Shown here: piece after piece, positions 27,223-36,335 of the stretch | Layout of the letters: each line of letters opens with the position of its first letter | Position numbering within the stretch: position 1 is the stretch's first letter | DNA from: B30-G6 sp963701385 | GTDB taxonomy: Bacteria > Desulfobacterota > Desulfobacteria > Desulfobacterales > B30-G6 | Direction: 5' to 3' | NCBI GenBank assembly: GCA_963701385.1 | Contig: CAVOZW010000002.1 | Location: 62,001 to 126,000 of the forward strand | Length of the DNA stretch: 64,000 nt | The notes under the pieces: generated by a model | What the model was told of the DNA's origin: nothing | The model's database searches: none | Seen by the model: only the letters and a program-made list of their open reading frames with translations | Position numbers and translations under genes: made by a program

Positions 27223-28515
27223 ATGATCGAACGCTACACACGCAAAGAAATGGGAACTCTCTGGACCGATCAGACCAAATATGAGACCTGGCTAAAGGTG
27301 GAGGTCCATGCCTGTGAAGCACTGGCAACCATCGGCAGAATTCCCAAAAAATCACTTTCAACCATCAAGCGCAAAGCAAACTTCTCCGTAGAAAGAATTG
27401 AGGAAATCGAAGCCGAGACCAAACATGACGTCATCGCCTTCCTCACCAGCGTTGCCGAATATGTGGGACCCGATTCCCGCTACATTCACATGGGACTGAC
27501 CTCTTCTGACGTACTCGATACCAGTCTGGCATATCTGCTGCGAAAAGCCGGCCTGATGATACTGGATGATGTCGACAAACTGATGTCGGTCATCAAAAAG
27601 AAAGCCTTCCAGTACAAAGAGACCATCATGATTGGACGCTCGCACGGTATTCACGCCGAGCCGATCACCTTCGGTCTGAAATTGGCCGTCTGGTATGACG
27701 AAATGAGGCGCAACAAAGAACGGCTCGAACATGCCATCGACAGCGTCAGTTGCGGGAAAATATCCGGAGCCGTGGGCACGTTTGCCAACACGCCTCCCCT
27801 GGTGGAATCCTACGTGTGCAAAAAAATGGGTTTGAAACCGGCACCCGCATCCACCCAGGTCGTGCAACGGGATCGCCATGCTGAATTCTTTAGTGTGCTG
27901 GCCATCATGGCCTCCAGCATAGAAAAAATGGCCCTGGAGATTCGACACTTGCAGCGAACAGAGGTCCTGGAGGCGGAGGAATACTTTTCCAAGGGCCAAA
28001 AAGGGTCGTCGGCCATGCCCCACAAAAGAAACCCCATCGGGTCGGAAAATCTCTGTGGTCTCGCGAGAATCGTTCGCAGCAATGCCATAACGGCCTTTGA
28101 AAACATTCCCTTGTGGCATGAACGTGACATCAGCCATTCATCGGTCGAGCGCGTTATCGGCCCCGACAGCACCATTCTGATCGATTACATGTTGCACCGC
28201 ATGACCCGCATCCTGAATAAGCTGCTGGTTTATCCCAAGAACATGCGTACAAATCTGGACAAACTCAAGGGACTCATTTTTTCACAACAGGTGCTTGTGG
28301 CCCTTGCGGAAGCGGGTGTCACTCGTGAGGATGCCTACAGGCTCGTTCAAGAACAGGCCATGCTCGTGTGGCAGGGAAAAGGATCGTTCATGGACCTGAT
28401 TCTAGAAGAACCCACCATTCGGGAACACCTGGGTGAAGATAAAATAAAAGAAATATTTGACGTGAGCTATCATTTAAAGTATATCAGCGCCATTTTCAGT
28501 CGGGTTTTTGACTAA
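27223..28515 (+). CDS. purB: Adenylosuccinate lyase
   Basis: Fumarase/aspartase-superfamily enzyme that releases fumarate from adenylosuccinate and SAICAR in purine synthesis. The 430-residue protein has the standard N-terminus MIERYTRKEMGTLWTDQTKY, MGLTSSDVLDT, the catalytic histidine region IMIGRSHGIHAEPITFGLK and the signature KGSSAMPHKRNPIGSENLCG with the catalytic serine in its flexible loop. AAGGA lies 8 nt upstream. The stop overlaps the start of the next gene (TAATG). Confidence 0.96.
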   Translation: MIERYTRKEMGTLWTDQTKYETWLKVEVHACEALATIGRIPKKSLSTIKRKANFSVERIEEIEAETKHDVIAFLTSVAEYVGPDSRYIHMGLTSSDVLDTSLAYLLRKAGLMILDDVDKLMSVIKKKAFQYKETIMIGRSHGIHAEPITFGLKLAVWYDEMRRNKERLEHAIDSVSCGKISGAVGTFANTPPLVESYVCKKMGLKPAPASTQVVQRDRHAEFFSVLAIMASSIEKMALEIRHLQRTEVLEAEEYFSKGQKGSSAMPHKRNPIGSENLCGLARIVRSNAITAFENIPLWHERDISHSSVERVIGPDSTILIDYMLHRMTRILNKLLVYPKNMRTNLDKLKGLIFSQQVLVALAEAGVTREDAYRLVQEQAMLVWQGKGSFMDLILEEPTIREHLGEDKIKEIFDVSYHLKYISAIFSRVFD

Positions 28516-29162
28516 TGCGCTACAGCGTCTTAACATTCATGCTGTTGATAGGTGTCCTGATGGCATCCGGCTGCACCGGGACAAGCAAACAGGCCGTCCC
28601 AGGGCAGCTGTCTGTCGTGGAAAAAAGTATTGTTTATCGGGATGTATTTGATACCTGGACGAAGGAAGGCCGCATCTACGACGGGCTGTCGACAAAATTG
28701 ATTTCAAAGGCAACCTTTAAGTCGGCTGTGTTTCGGCAAGCCTACGCACAAGAATATGCCCGGCTATACAAATTAGAGGCTTCGGAATACGATAAACTGC
28801 TGTCGGATCAGCAGAAAGCGGCCACAGAATACCACGACTTTGTGATCGCTGCCTATGTTCCCGAAAAAAACTGGGATGATTTTTCAAAAGAAGCGTCCAC
28901 GTGGAAAATCTACATCACACGGGACGATGTGGAACAGATTCGGCCCCTGGAGATCCGCAAACTGAAAAGAAAAGACCCGATAATGGCGTATTTCTACCCT
29001 TATGTGACAACCTGGAAATCGATCTACCAGGTCAGATTTCCAACCAATGATCCGAAAACAGGCGCTCAGCTTCTGGACGACTCGCATGATGCCGTTACGC
29101 TGGTCATGACAAGCGTCCATGGATCGGTAGAATTCAAATGGGAATACAATCGTAAACAATAA
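28515..29162 (+). CDS. Putative lipoprotein of unknown function
   Basis: 215 residues with a type II signal peptide: a hydrophobic core and lipobox MASGC (cysteine at about residue 20). The mature part is rich in aromatic and charged residues (YRDVFDTWTKEGRIYDGLS, VFRQAYAQEYARLYKLEASE). The C-terminal third (PIMAYFYPYVTTWKSIYQVR, then DAVTLVMTSVHGSVEFKWEY) reads as a beta-sheet domain. Family not recognised. It is coupled to purB by a TAATG overlap and is followed by yajC-secDF, so an envelope role is plausible only by its signal peptide. Confidence 0.7.
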   Translation: MRYSVLTFMLLIGVLMASGCTGTSKQAVPGQLSVVEKSIVYRDVFDTWTKEGRIYDGLSTKLISKATFKSAVFRQAYAQEYARLYKLEASEYDKLLSDQQKAATEYHDFVIAAYVPEKNWDDFSKEASTWKIYITRDDVEQIRPLEIRKLKRKDPIMAYFYPYVTTWKSIYQVRFPTNDPKTGAQLLDDSHDAVTLVMTSVHGSVEFKWEYNRKQ

Positions 29163-29174
29163 AGGGAGGTTACT

Positions 29175-29555
29175 TTGTTCTTTTTAACAGAAAACATAGC
29201 CTATGCAATGGGACCCGGTGCCGGTGGCGAAGGCGGTGGTGGATTTTCAACATTCATCCCGCTCATACTGATGTTTGTGATCTTTTATTTTCTCCTCATT
29301 CGTCCGCAACAGAAAAAAACCAAAGAACACCGCCAAATGGTATCCAGTTTACAAAAAGGAGATCGTATCGTGACCAGTGGCGGTCTTCACGGACGTATTA
29401 CCGGTTTGTCGGACACGACACTGACAGTAGAAATTGCCGACAAGGTTCGTGTCAAAGTCGCCCGGGGAAATGTGGCAGCCTTGAACCAGGCTTCAGGACA
29501 ACCCCAGCCCAAGGTAAAAGACAAGGACAAAACAGATCCGGGCAAATCAAAATAG
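29175..29555 (+). CDS. yajC: Preprotein translocase subunit YajC
   Basis: Single-pass membrane partner of SecDF. 126 residues: a hydrophobic helix PLILMFVIFYFLLIRPQQKK, then the cytoplasmic YajC domain (GDRIVTSGGLHGRITGLSDT). The first 25 residues are unusually long and Gly-rich (GPGAGGEGGGG). Translation starts at a TTG at 29175 with GGGAGG 6 nt upstream. secD and secF follow. Confidence 0.93.
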   Translation: MFFLTENIAYAMGPGAGGEGGGGFSTFIPLILMFVIFYFLLIRPQQKKTKEHRQMVSSLQKGDRIVTSGGLHGRITGLSDTTLTVEIADKVRVKVARGNVAALNQASGQPQPKVKDKDKTDPGKSK

Positions 29556-29654
29556 ACATCCGGTCACCCATGTTGTACCAGCCGTGTGAACAAGCCCGAC
29601 ACGCTGACGACAGTGGCTCAACTCGCCTATATATAATAAGGACGGCGCAGAAAA

Positions 29655-29690
29655 AAGATTCCCTGCTATTGTCAGCCGGGAATCTTGTAT
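29655..29690 (+). terminator. Hairpin between yajC and secD
   Basis: AAGATTCCC and GGGAATCTT form a 9-bp stem with a 14-nt loop, with As before and a broken T-run after (GTATTTT). It sits 15 nt upstream of the secD Shine-Dalgarno. It may be a weak terminator or attenuator. A TATAAT at 29632-29637 lies upstream without a good -35. Confidence 0.4.
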
Positions 29691-29712
29691 TTTAATTAGA
29701 AAGGAAACAGAT

Positions 29713-31290
29713 TTGAAAAAACTCTCATGGAGATCTATTGCCGTTGTCGTCGTTATCCTGACGGCAATCGTATATGTCTTGCCATCGGTGTGGCCGGGTA
29801 TGTGGCCCCATAAAAAGATCAACCTTGGTCTTGACCTTCAAGGGGGCATGCATCTGGTGCTGGAAGTCGATACCAACAAGGCCGTGGAGGATGCCATCGA
29901 ACGGATTTCCCAGGAGCTTCGTTCCAGTCTTCGCAAGGACCGTGTGCGGGTCCTGGCACTGGATCGTGTTTTTCAAACCCAGATTTCCACCCGTATCTTG
30001 GGCAAAGCGTCCATCGATCAGTTTTATAAAACCCTGGATGCCGATTTCAAGGAAATGCGAATCCGTTCCGAATCAGAAGTCGACGAAACCCTCACGGTGG
30101 TCATCGACCTGCCCGACCAGGAAACAGAGCAGATCAAGAAGCTTGCCACGGATCAAGCCCTGGAGACCATTCGCAACAGAATTGACCAGTTCGGTGTGAG
30201 CGAACCGGACATCCGCCATCAGGGCCAAAATCGAATCCTCATCCAACTGCCGGGCATCAAAGACACCAAGCGAGCCAAGGACCTGATCGGAAGAACCGCC
30301 CTCCTGGAATTCAAACTTCTCGATGAAACCAATGATATCGGGGCTGCCTTGCAGGGTAATGTGCCACCGGAAAGCGAGATCCTATACGAGGACAGCCAGG
30401 ATCCGGCCACCAATCGCATCACCAAAACACCTTACCTGGTGAAAAAACGAACCCTGTTGACCGGTGCACAGCTCATCGATGCCCGGGTTCAAATCGATTC
30501 GCAATACAATGACCCCTATGTGTCCATTGAGTTCGACAAAAAAGGTGGCAGAATATTTGAAAGTATCACGGAACAAAACGTCAAAAAACGCCTGGCCATC
30601 ATTCTTGACGACAAGGTATACTCGGCTCCCGTCATCCAGGAAAAAATTTCAGGCGGGTCCGCCCGTATCACCGGGCAGTTCACGGCCGAACAGGCCCGTG
30701 ACCTCGCCATCGCCCTGCGAGCCGGTGCGCTTCCAGCCCCTGTGAATATCCTGGAAGAAAGAACCGTGGGCCCGTCCCTCGGCGCAGACTCTATACGGAA
30801 GGGAATGATGTCCATGGGCATCGGCGGGATTCTGGTCATGTTGTTCATGGTCATTTACTATAAGGGATCAGGCATTATCGCCGACCTGGCACTGATGCTG
30901 AACATTATCATCATCGCAGGCGGCCTGGCAGGTTTCCAGGCCACCCTGACATTGCCCGGTATTGCCGGTATTATTCTTACCATCGGTATGGCCGTCGATG
31001 CCAACGTGTTGATATTTGAACGTATCCGCGAAGAGATGAATCTCGGCAAAACGCCCCGAGCGGCTGTTGACGCTGGATACAGCAGAGCCTCTCTCACAAT
31101 TCTGGATGCCAATGTGACGACCCTGATTGCTGCGCTTGTGCTATTTCAATTCGGGACAGGACCGGTAAAAGGATTTGCCGTCACACTCAGTCTGGGCGTC
31201 CTGGCAAGCCTGTTTACGGCACTTGTTTTATCGCGGCTTATTTTTGACTACCTGCTGATCAACCGAAAAATCAAAAGCATCAGCATTTAG
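29713..31290 (+). CDS. secD: Protein translocase subunit SecD
   Basis: Membrane component that uses the proton gradient to assist Sec export on the periplasmic side. 525 residues: one N-terminal helix, a large periplasmic domain starting LGLDLQGGMHLVLEVD and containing IRNRIDQFGVSEPDI, then five helices with the conserved GIAGIILTIGMAVDANVLIFERIREE. Starts at a TTG with AAAGGA upstream. secF follows after 78 nt. Confidence 0.97.
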   Translation: MKKLSWRSIAVVVVILTAIVYVLPSVWPGMWPHKKINLGLDLQGGMHLVLEVDTNKAVEDAIERISQELRSSLRKDRVRVLALDRVFQTQISTRILGKASIDQFYKTLDADFKEMRIRSESEVDETLTVVIDLPDQETEQIKKLATDQALETIRNRIDQFGVSEPDIRHQGQNRILIQLPGIKDTKRAKDLIGRTALLEFKLLDETNDIGAALQGNVPPESEILYEDSQDPATNRITKTPYLVKKRTLLTGAQLIDARVQIDSQYNDPYVSIEFDKKGGRIFESITEQNVKKRLAIILDDKVYSAPVIQEKISGGSARITGQFTAEQARDLAIALRAGALPAPVNILEERTVGPSLGADSIRKGMMSMGIGGILVMLFMVIYYKGSGIIADLALMLNIIIIAGGLAGFQATLTLPGIAGIILTIGMAVDANVLIFERIREEMNLGKTPRAAVDAGYSRASLTILDANVTTLIAALVLFQFGTGPVKGFAVTLSLGVLASLFTALVLSRLIFDYLLINRKIKSISI

Positions 31291-31368
31291 CAGTGGGTGT
31301 TTGATTTAACAAAACCCTAGGTTTCAAAGTGGGATGCCTGGCGTTAACGATCATATAAGGATGCAAGC

Positions 31369-32406
31369 ATGCAGTTTATTAAACCAGATATTAATATCGA
31401 CTTTATTAATAAAAGAAAAATTGCCTTCATCGTTTCTGCTTTGATGATCCTGATGACGATCATCTCGCTGGCCATGCGCCAGGGCCCAAAGTACGGCATC
31501 GATTTTGCCGGCGGGACGCTGATCCAGATAAAATTTGACACACCAACCCGAATATCAGACATTAAGAGCGGACTCGCCAACCTGGACATGGGCATATCCG
31601 CTGTCCAGGCGTTCGGGGATGCGAACGACAATGAATTTCTCGTCAGGGCCGATGGCTCTGCATCCATTTCAGAGGATGTATCCCTGAAAATAGAATCGGT
31701 ACTTAAAGCTTCAACCGGCGGCAATGTCGAAATACGCCGTGTTGAAATGGTGGGCCCCCAGGTGGGCAAAGACCTGAGGGAAAAAGCCCTCCTGGCGATG
31801 TTTTTTGCACTTCTATTTATCACCATCTATATTTCGGGACGCTTCGAACTCAAGTGGATGATCAGCGGCGTCATGGCGGGCGCCCTCATGTTTGCCGTCT
31901 ATATCCTTCAACTATTTGCGGTCAGCATTCCCGTCCTCATGGCCGGGGCCTTGCTGGTCACATTGATCCTATTCTGGTTTCTGGAGCTGAAATATGCCAT
32001 GGGGGCCGTGGTGGCGCTGATCCACGACGTCGCGATTACCGTTGGCCTCTTCTCCATCTTCGACAAAGAATTTACCCTGCCGATTATCGCGGCACTGCTA
32101 ACCATTATTGGGTATTCTCTCAACGACACCATTATCGTATTTGACAGGATTCGGGAAAACCTTAGAAAACATCATAAAAGACGACTCGATTTTATTTTAA
32201 ACAAAAGCATCAATGAGACACTCGGCAGGACCATTCTCACCTCGTTGACAACACTCATTGTTCTGGTCACTTTATTTATTTTCGGCGGTGGTATCATTCA
32301 TGATTTTGCCTTCGCCATGATTGTTGGCGTATTGGTCGGAACATACTCCTCCATATTTGTCGCCAGCCCGATACTGCTCGCCTGGCAAAAACGTCAACGG
32401 ACGTAA
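31369..32406 (+). CDS. secF: Protein translocase subunit SecF
   Basis: Partner of SecD, 345 residues with six membrane helices. It contains the family motifs YGIDFAGGTLIQIKF, VEMVGPQVGKDLREKALLAM and the C-terminal IIGYSLNDTIIVFDRIREN. AAGGA lies 8 nt before the ATG. Confidence 0.97.
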   Translation: MQFIKPDINIDFINKRKIAFIVSALMILMTIISLAMRQGPKYGIDFAGGTLIQIKFDTPTRISDIKSGLANLDMGISAVQAFGDANDNEFLVRADGSASISEDVSLKIESVLKASTGGNVEIRRVEMVGPQVGKDLREKALLAMFFALLFITIYISGRFELKWMISGVMAGALMFAVYILQLFAVSIPVLMAGALLVTLILFWFLELKYAMGAVVALIHDVAITVGLFSIFDKEFTLPIIAALLTIIGYSLNDTIIVFDRIRENLRKHHKRRLDFILNKSINETLGRTILTSLTTLIVLVTLFIFGGGIIHDFAFAMIVGVLVGTYSSIFVASPILLAWQKRQRT

Positions 32407-32410
32407 ATCT

Positions 32411-32445
32411 CCGCGTGCTTGAGCACGTGGCATCTTCACGCTCGG
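32411..32445 (+). repeat. REP-like element, subtype B, copy 1
   Basis: CCGCGTGCT-TG-AGCACGTGG forms a 9-bp stem with one G-T pair at 32411-32430, followed by CATCTTCACG. Related copies at 47086 and 52627. Confidence 0.6.
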
Positions 32446-32479
32446 AAAATGCCTGCACATCAAAAGGTCGACCCGGCTT

Positions 32480-33586
32480 ATGGAAAATCTATTCCCATGG
32501 TTTCGATTGAAAAGTACGCCGGGTGTCGGTAACCTGATTTACAAGCGTCTCATCGATGTTTTTCACTCCCCTGAAAAGGCCATTCATGCACCGCGCAAGG
32601 ACCTGATTCAGGTGGAAGGCATGTCCGACCGGCTTATCAGCGCTATCAAACGGCACACCTTACCCGATTACCTTAAAAAAGAGCTGGAGACAGTCCATCA
32701 AAAGGGGTTCAAGATCCTGACCCTCATAGATACCGACTACCCTGCCCTGCTGCTTGAGATACCTGACCCACCCCCATACCTGTATGTTTATGGCGGCCTT
32801 TCAGCGAGCCGTAAAAACATATCCATCGTGGGGTCACGAAATGCCACGCAATACGGGCGTGACACTACCCAACGTCTGGGTTGTGATCTGGCTTCCCTTG
32901 GCATGACCATCGTGAGCGGTATGGCCCGCGGCATCGACACAGCTGCTCATGAGGGCGCATTGATGGCCCAAGGTAAAACCATTGCCGTCCTGGGTAGCGG
33001 GCTCGAAAGAATTTACCCCAAAGAAAATGAATCACTCTTTCACAAAATCGCTGAAAACGGTGCGGTGATCACGGAATTTCCGCTCAAGGCCGAACCGGAA
33101 GCCCATCACTTCCCCATGCGGAACCGGGTCATCAGCGGTTTGTCGCTGGGGACCGTCATCGTGGAAGCGACATTGCGCAGCGGATCGTTGATCACCGCCC
33201 GGTTGGCCGCGGAACAGAACCGGGAAGTGTTTGCGGTGCCGGGAAGCATTAATTCATTCAAAAGTACCGGAACCCACACCCTGATAAAGCAAGGGGCCAA
33301 ACTGGTGGAACAAGCCGGAGATGTCATGGAGGAGATACCATATCGGATGGACCGTTCAACGGATGAAGAGAAGACGCTTGTGGATGGAAAGGCAGCTCCC
33401 ATATCATCTCTTTCAGCCTTGGAAACATCCGTGCTGCATGCATTGGAACATTATCCACTTCACATTGACCATTTGATCCGAAAACTGGGCATGGGGCCTT
33501 CGGAACTTTCCAGCACCCTGCTGAGCCTTGAATTGAAAGGTGTCGTACTGCAGGATCCGGGCAAGTTATTTTATCTTAAGACCTAA
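32480..33586 (+). CDS. dprA: DNA-processing protein DprA/Smf
   Basis: Cytoplasmic protein that protects incoming single-stranded DNA and loads RecA; also common in bacteria not known to be competent. 368 residues: an N-terminal SAM/HhH-like region (LKSTPGVGNLIYKRLID), the Rossmann core with SIVGSRNATQYGRDTTQRLG, VSGMARGIDTAAHEGAL, TIAVLGSGLERIYPKEN, FPMRNRVISGLSLGTVIVEA and FAVPGSI, and a C-terminal winged helix (about 300-365). It lies just before topA, as in many genomes. Confidence 0.95.
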   Translation: MENLFPWFRLKSTPGVGNLIYKRLIDVFHSPEKAIHAPRKDLIQVEGMSDRLISAIKRHTLPDYLKKELETVHQKGFKILTLIDTDYPALLLEIPDPPPYLYVYGGLSASRKNISIVGSRNATQYGRDTTQRLGCDLASLGMTIVSGMARGIDTAAHEGALMAQGKTIAVLGSGLERIYPKENESLFHKIAENGAVITEFPLKAEPEAHHFPMRNRVISGLSLGTVIVEATLRSGSLITARLAAEQNREVFAVPGSINSFKSTGTHTLIKQGAKLVEQAGDVMEEIPYRMDRSTDEEKTLVDGKAAPISSLSALETSVLHALEHYPLHIDHLIRKLGMGPSELSSTLLSLELKGVVLQDPGKLFYLKT

Positions 33587-33597
33587 CCACAGACAAA

Positions 33598-35889
33598 ATG
33601 AGGAAACACGTGAGTTCAAAACCGCTGGTTGTCGTAGAATCGCCGACAAAAGTTAAGACCATTAAAAAATATCTGGGAAAGGATTACAATGTTGCCGCAA
33701 CCGTCGGCCACATAAAGGATCTGCCCGTAAAAGAATTGGGGATCGATATCGACAATGGATTCAAACCGCAATATAAACTCATACCCGGCAAGCAAAAAGT
33801 CACATCCGCTCTGAAAAAAGCGGCTGGTAACACCAATGAGATCTTCCTGGCGCCCGACCCGGACAGGGAAGGGGAAGCCATCGCCTTCCATGCGGCAGAG
33901 GTGCTCAAAAAAAAAGACAGAATATTTCACCGGGTGCTGTTTCACGAATTGACCCGCAATGCCATTCTTGAATCGATTAACAATCCAGAAGAACTCAACA
34001 AACACAAATACGAAGCACAAAAAGCACGACGAATTCTGGATCGCCTGGTCGGATATCAGATTTCCCCGCTGTTGTGGCGTAAGGTCAAGGGCGGTTTGAG
34101 TGCCGGACGGGTCCAATCGGTCGCCGTACGAATTATCTGTGAACGGGAACGACGAATTCAGGCTTTTGAACCCCAGGAATACTGGTCGATTACCGCTCAT
34201 CTGAAAGGAGATAGCCCCCCGCCATTTGAAGCAAAACTGACCAAACTGAACAAGCATAAAATCAAGATAAAAAATGAAGCGCAAGCATCCGCCATACTGG
34301 AAGCGCTGAAAAAGACCCCCTTTCGGGTGGAATCCATTTCCAACAAGACCAAAAAGCGAAACCCGTTGCCACCCTTCATCACCAGCAAGCTGCAGCAGGA
34401 ATCGATTCGAAAGCTCAGATTTTCCGCCAAGAAGACCATGATGCTGGCGCAACAGCTTTACGAGGGCATCGAGCTCGAAGGTGGCGAACCTGTTGGCCTC
34501 ATCACTTACATGCGTACCGATTCCACGCGAATATCCAACGAGGCGGCTGAAGAGGCGCTGGCTTTTATTCAAGAGACCTATGGCGCGTCATACAGTATGG
34601 GAAAACCGCGTTTCTTTAAAAACAAAAAAAAGGCTCAGGACGCGCACGAGGCCATCAGACCGACCGCTGTTTCCAACACACCGGATACCTTGAAAGCCTT
34701 CCTTTCCAAGGATCAATATGCCCTCTATCGTCTTGTCTGGAATCGCTTTGTTGCCTCCCAGATGACACCGGCGCTCATCGACACCCTGTCCATCGCTATC
34801 AGAGCAGGTGACTATCTATTCACAACAGCCGGTTCGAAAATAAATTTTCCAGGATTTATGGCGGTTTACATGTCGGTGGACGATGAAATCAAAACCGAAG
34901 ATGAAAAGAAGAAGGGTCAATTACCAGCCCTGTCTGAGGGGATGATACTGGACCTGGAACAATTGAAACCCAAACAGCATTTCAGCATGCCGCCGCCAAG
35001 ATTTTCCGAGGCTTCCCTGGTGAAAGAACTCGAAGACAATGGCATCGGCAGGCCAAGCACGTACGCTGCGATACTTTCAACCATTCGCGAGAAAAAATAT
35101 GTCGACCTGGTGAAAGGTTATTTCAAACCCAGCGAACTTGGATTGATTGTCAATGACCTGCTGGTTGGGAGTTTTGACGATATTATTAACGTTTCCTTCA
35201 CGGCCAGAATGGAAACCTACCTTGATCAGATCGAAGCATCGGAATTGGTTCTTGAGGATATTCTCGAACGCTTTTATTCCCATTTTAAAGAGGAAATCGA
35301 GGCTGCCAAAGAGGGCATGCCCAGCTTGAAAGGTGTTGGGTTCTCAACGGATCTCACCTGCCCCCAGTGTCAAAATGAGCTGCGGATCAAGGTGGGACGA
35401 AATGGACACTTCCTGGCCTGTAAAGGTTATCCCGAGTGTACCTATTCCTGTGACTATACCCGGGATGAAAAGGGAACCATCCAGCCTGTGGCGCTCGAGC
35501 CAGATGAAATGTCAGACCGGGTATGTGAAAAATGTGGTAAACCCATGGTCATCAAGCCAGGCCGATTTGGCAAATTTTTTGCCTGCACCGGATATCCGGA
35601 ATGCAAAAATACCTTTTCAGTCAATGCCACCATCCCTGGAAAAGAGACCGGGGTCGACTGTCCGGAAAAAAATTGCGCCGGGAAACTGGTGGAAAAACAA
35701 TCCAAGCGCGGCAAAATTTTTTATGGTTGCAACAAATATCCGGAATGTAGTTTTGCAACCTGGGACAAACCCGTCAATAAACGCTGCCCGCTGTGCGACA
35801 GTGCTTTGCTGGTGGAAAAATCGACCAAAAAGAGAGGATCTTTCCTGGCATGCATCACGGAAGGCTGTGGATATGAAGAGCAGTTGTAA
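33598..35889 (+). CDS. topA: DNA topoisomerase I (type IA)
   Basis: Relaxes negative supercoils through a 5'-phosphotyrosine intermediate. 763 residues: TOPRIM domain (LVVVESPTKVKTIKKYLG, with the acidic triad in APDPDREGEAIAFHA), then the active-site tyrosine in GLITYMRTDSTRIS and the central domain through GIGRPSTYAAILSTI. Four C-terminal zinc ribbons are visible (CPQCQ...CKGYPEC, CEKCGKP...CTGYPEC, a CPEKNCAG...CNKYPEC ribbon and CPLCDS...CITEGC). A GTG at 33610 with AGGA a few bases upstream is an attractive alternative start that would remove only four residues. Confidence 0.97.
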   Translation: MRKHVSSKPLVVVESPTKVKTIKKYLGKDYNVAATVGHIKDLPVKELGIDIDNGFKPQYKLIPGKQKVTSALKKAAGNTNEIFLAPDPDREGEAIAFHAAEVLKKKDRIFHRVLFHELTRNAILESINNPEELNKHKYEAQKARRILDRLVGYQISPLLWRKVKGGLSAGRVQSVAVRIICERERRIQAFEPQEYWSITAHLKGDSPPPFEAKLTKLNKHKIKIKNEAQASAILEALKKTPFRVESISNKTKKRNPLPPFITSKLQQESIRKLRFSAKKTMMLAQQLYEGIELEGGEPVGLITYMRTDSTRISNEAAEEALAFIQETYGASYSMGKPRFFKNKKKAQDAHEAIRPTAVSNTPDTLKAFLSKDQYALYRLVWNRFVASQMTPALIDTLSIAIRAGDYLFTTAGSKINFPGFMAVYMSVDDEIKTEDEKKKGQLPALSEGMILDLEQLKPKQHFSMPPPRFSEASLVKELEDNGIGRPSTYAAILSTIREKKYVDLVKGYFKPSELGLIVNDLLVGSFDDIINVSFTARMETYLDQIEASELVLEDILERFYSHFKEEIEAAKEGMPSLKGVGFSTDLTCPQCQNELRIKVGRNGHFLACKGYPECTYSCDYTRDEKGTIQPVALEPDEMSDRVCEKCGKPMVIKPGRFGKFFACTGYPECKNTFSVNATIPGKETGVDCPEKNCAGKLVEKQSKRGKIFYGCNKYPECSFATWDKPVNKRCPLCDSALLVEKSTKKRGSFLACITEGCGYEEQL

Positions 35890-35913
35890 GCTGGCGCTAA
35901 AGACCCACTCGAC

Positions 35914-36060
35914 TAGTATCCATCCATAAATGGTTTTTTCACGCCCTGCCTGTGTTGGTCGCCATGATTTAACTCCTCAAAATAGCTCGCTATTCCTCCG
36001 GGTTAAATCTGACGCCCGCCTTGTCAGAACGTGAAAATCCCTATTTCTGGACGGACACTA
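35914..36060. mobile_element. MITE, copy 2 (147 bp)
   Basis: Same terminal inverted repeats and interior as the copy at 12214-12386, but without its 26-bp central segment. It starts 25 nt after topA and ends 36 nt before the ilv promoter. GAC flanks both ends and may be the target duplication. Confidence 0.8.
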
Positions 36061-36095
36061 GACTAACGTCCAACAGGCCGCACTTGAAAAAATCC

Positions 36096-36123
36096 TTGAC
36101 ATCCATCTAATTTCATGTAAGAG
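36096..36123 (+). promoter_or_regulatory. Probable promoter of the ilv-leu operon
   Basis: A perfect -35 TTGACA at 36096-36101 and TAAGAG at 36118-36123 with 16-nt spacing, the latter preceded by TG. It stands about 33 nt before the leader peptide start. Confidence 0.55.
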
Positions 36124-36155
36124 GTGTGGTCCATCAATTATAGGAACTATCAAAA

Positions 36156-36257
36156 TTGAAAACACGTTTCGCCATTAACATCCTCATTATCAATATTCTC
36201 GTCCTCGTCGTCGGTCTATTCGGCCTCGGCGGGGAGACAGGGTTGTCAATGGCTTAA
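36156..36257 (+). CDS. Ile/Leu/Val-rich leader peptide of the ilv operon
   Basis: A 33-residue frame starting at a TTG with AGGA about 11 nt upstream. Residues 7-24 read INILIINILVLVVGLFGL, so 11 of these 18 residues are Ile, Leu or Val, the three amino acids made by the following operon. It stops at a TAA at 36255, 22 nt before a strong terminator. Promoter, branched-chain-rich leader peptide, terminator and ilvB in this order is the layout of ribosome-mediated attenuation, as known for enterobacterial ilvGMEDA, ilvB and leu operons. The frame is too short for normal gene callers. Function is inferred from composition and position. Confidence 0.72.
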   Translation: MKTRFAINILIINILVLVVGLFGLGGETGLSMA

Positions 36258-36279
36258 CTTTACACATCAAAAAAAAATT

Positions 36280-36319
36280 AATCCGTTACCAGCCCTGAGC
36301 CGGTAACGGATTTTTTTTT
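36280..36319 (+). terminator. Attenuator terminator upstream of ilvB
   Basis: AATCCGTTACC (36280-36290) and GGTAACGGATT (36302-36312) form a perfect 11-bp stem with an 11-nt loop; a run of nine Ts (36311-36319) follows. It ends 16 nt before the ilvB ATG, so it must be bypassed to express the operon. CAGGGTTG at 36238-36245, within the leader peptide, can pair with CAGCCCTG at 36290-36297 in the loop, a possible competing fold. Confidence 0.88.
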
Positions 36320-36335
36320 GCAGAAAGGATCTATC

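Noticed and set aside
29571..29693. 40-codon frame between yajC and secD as a secretion-sensing leader peptide
   Set aside because: No Shine-Dalgarno and no arrest-like motif; mentioned only as a weak possibility in the hairpin finding.
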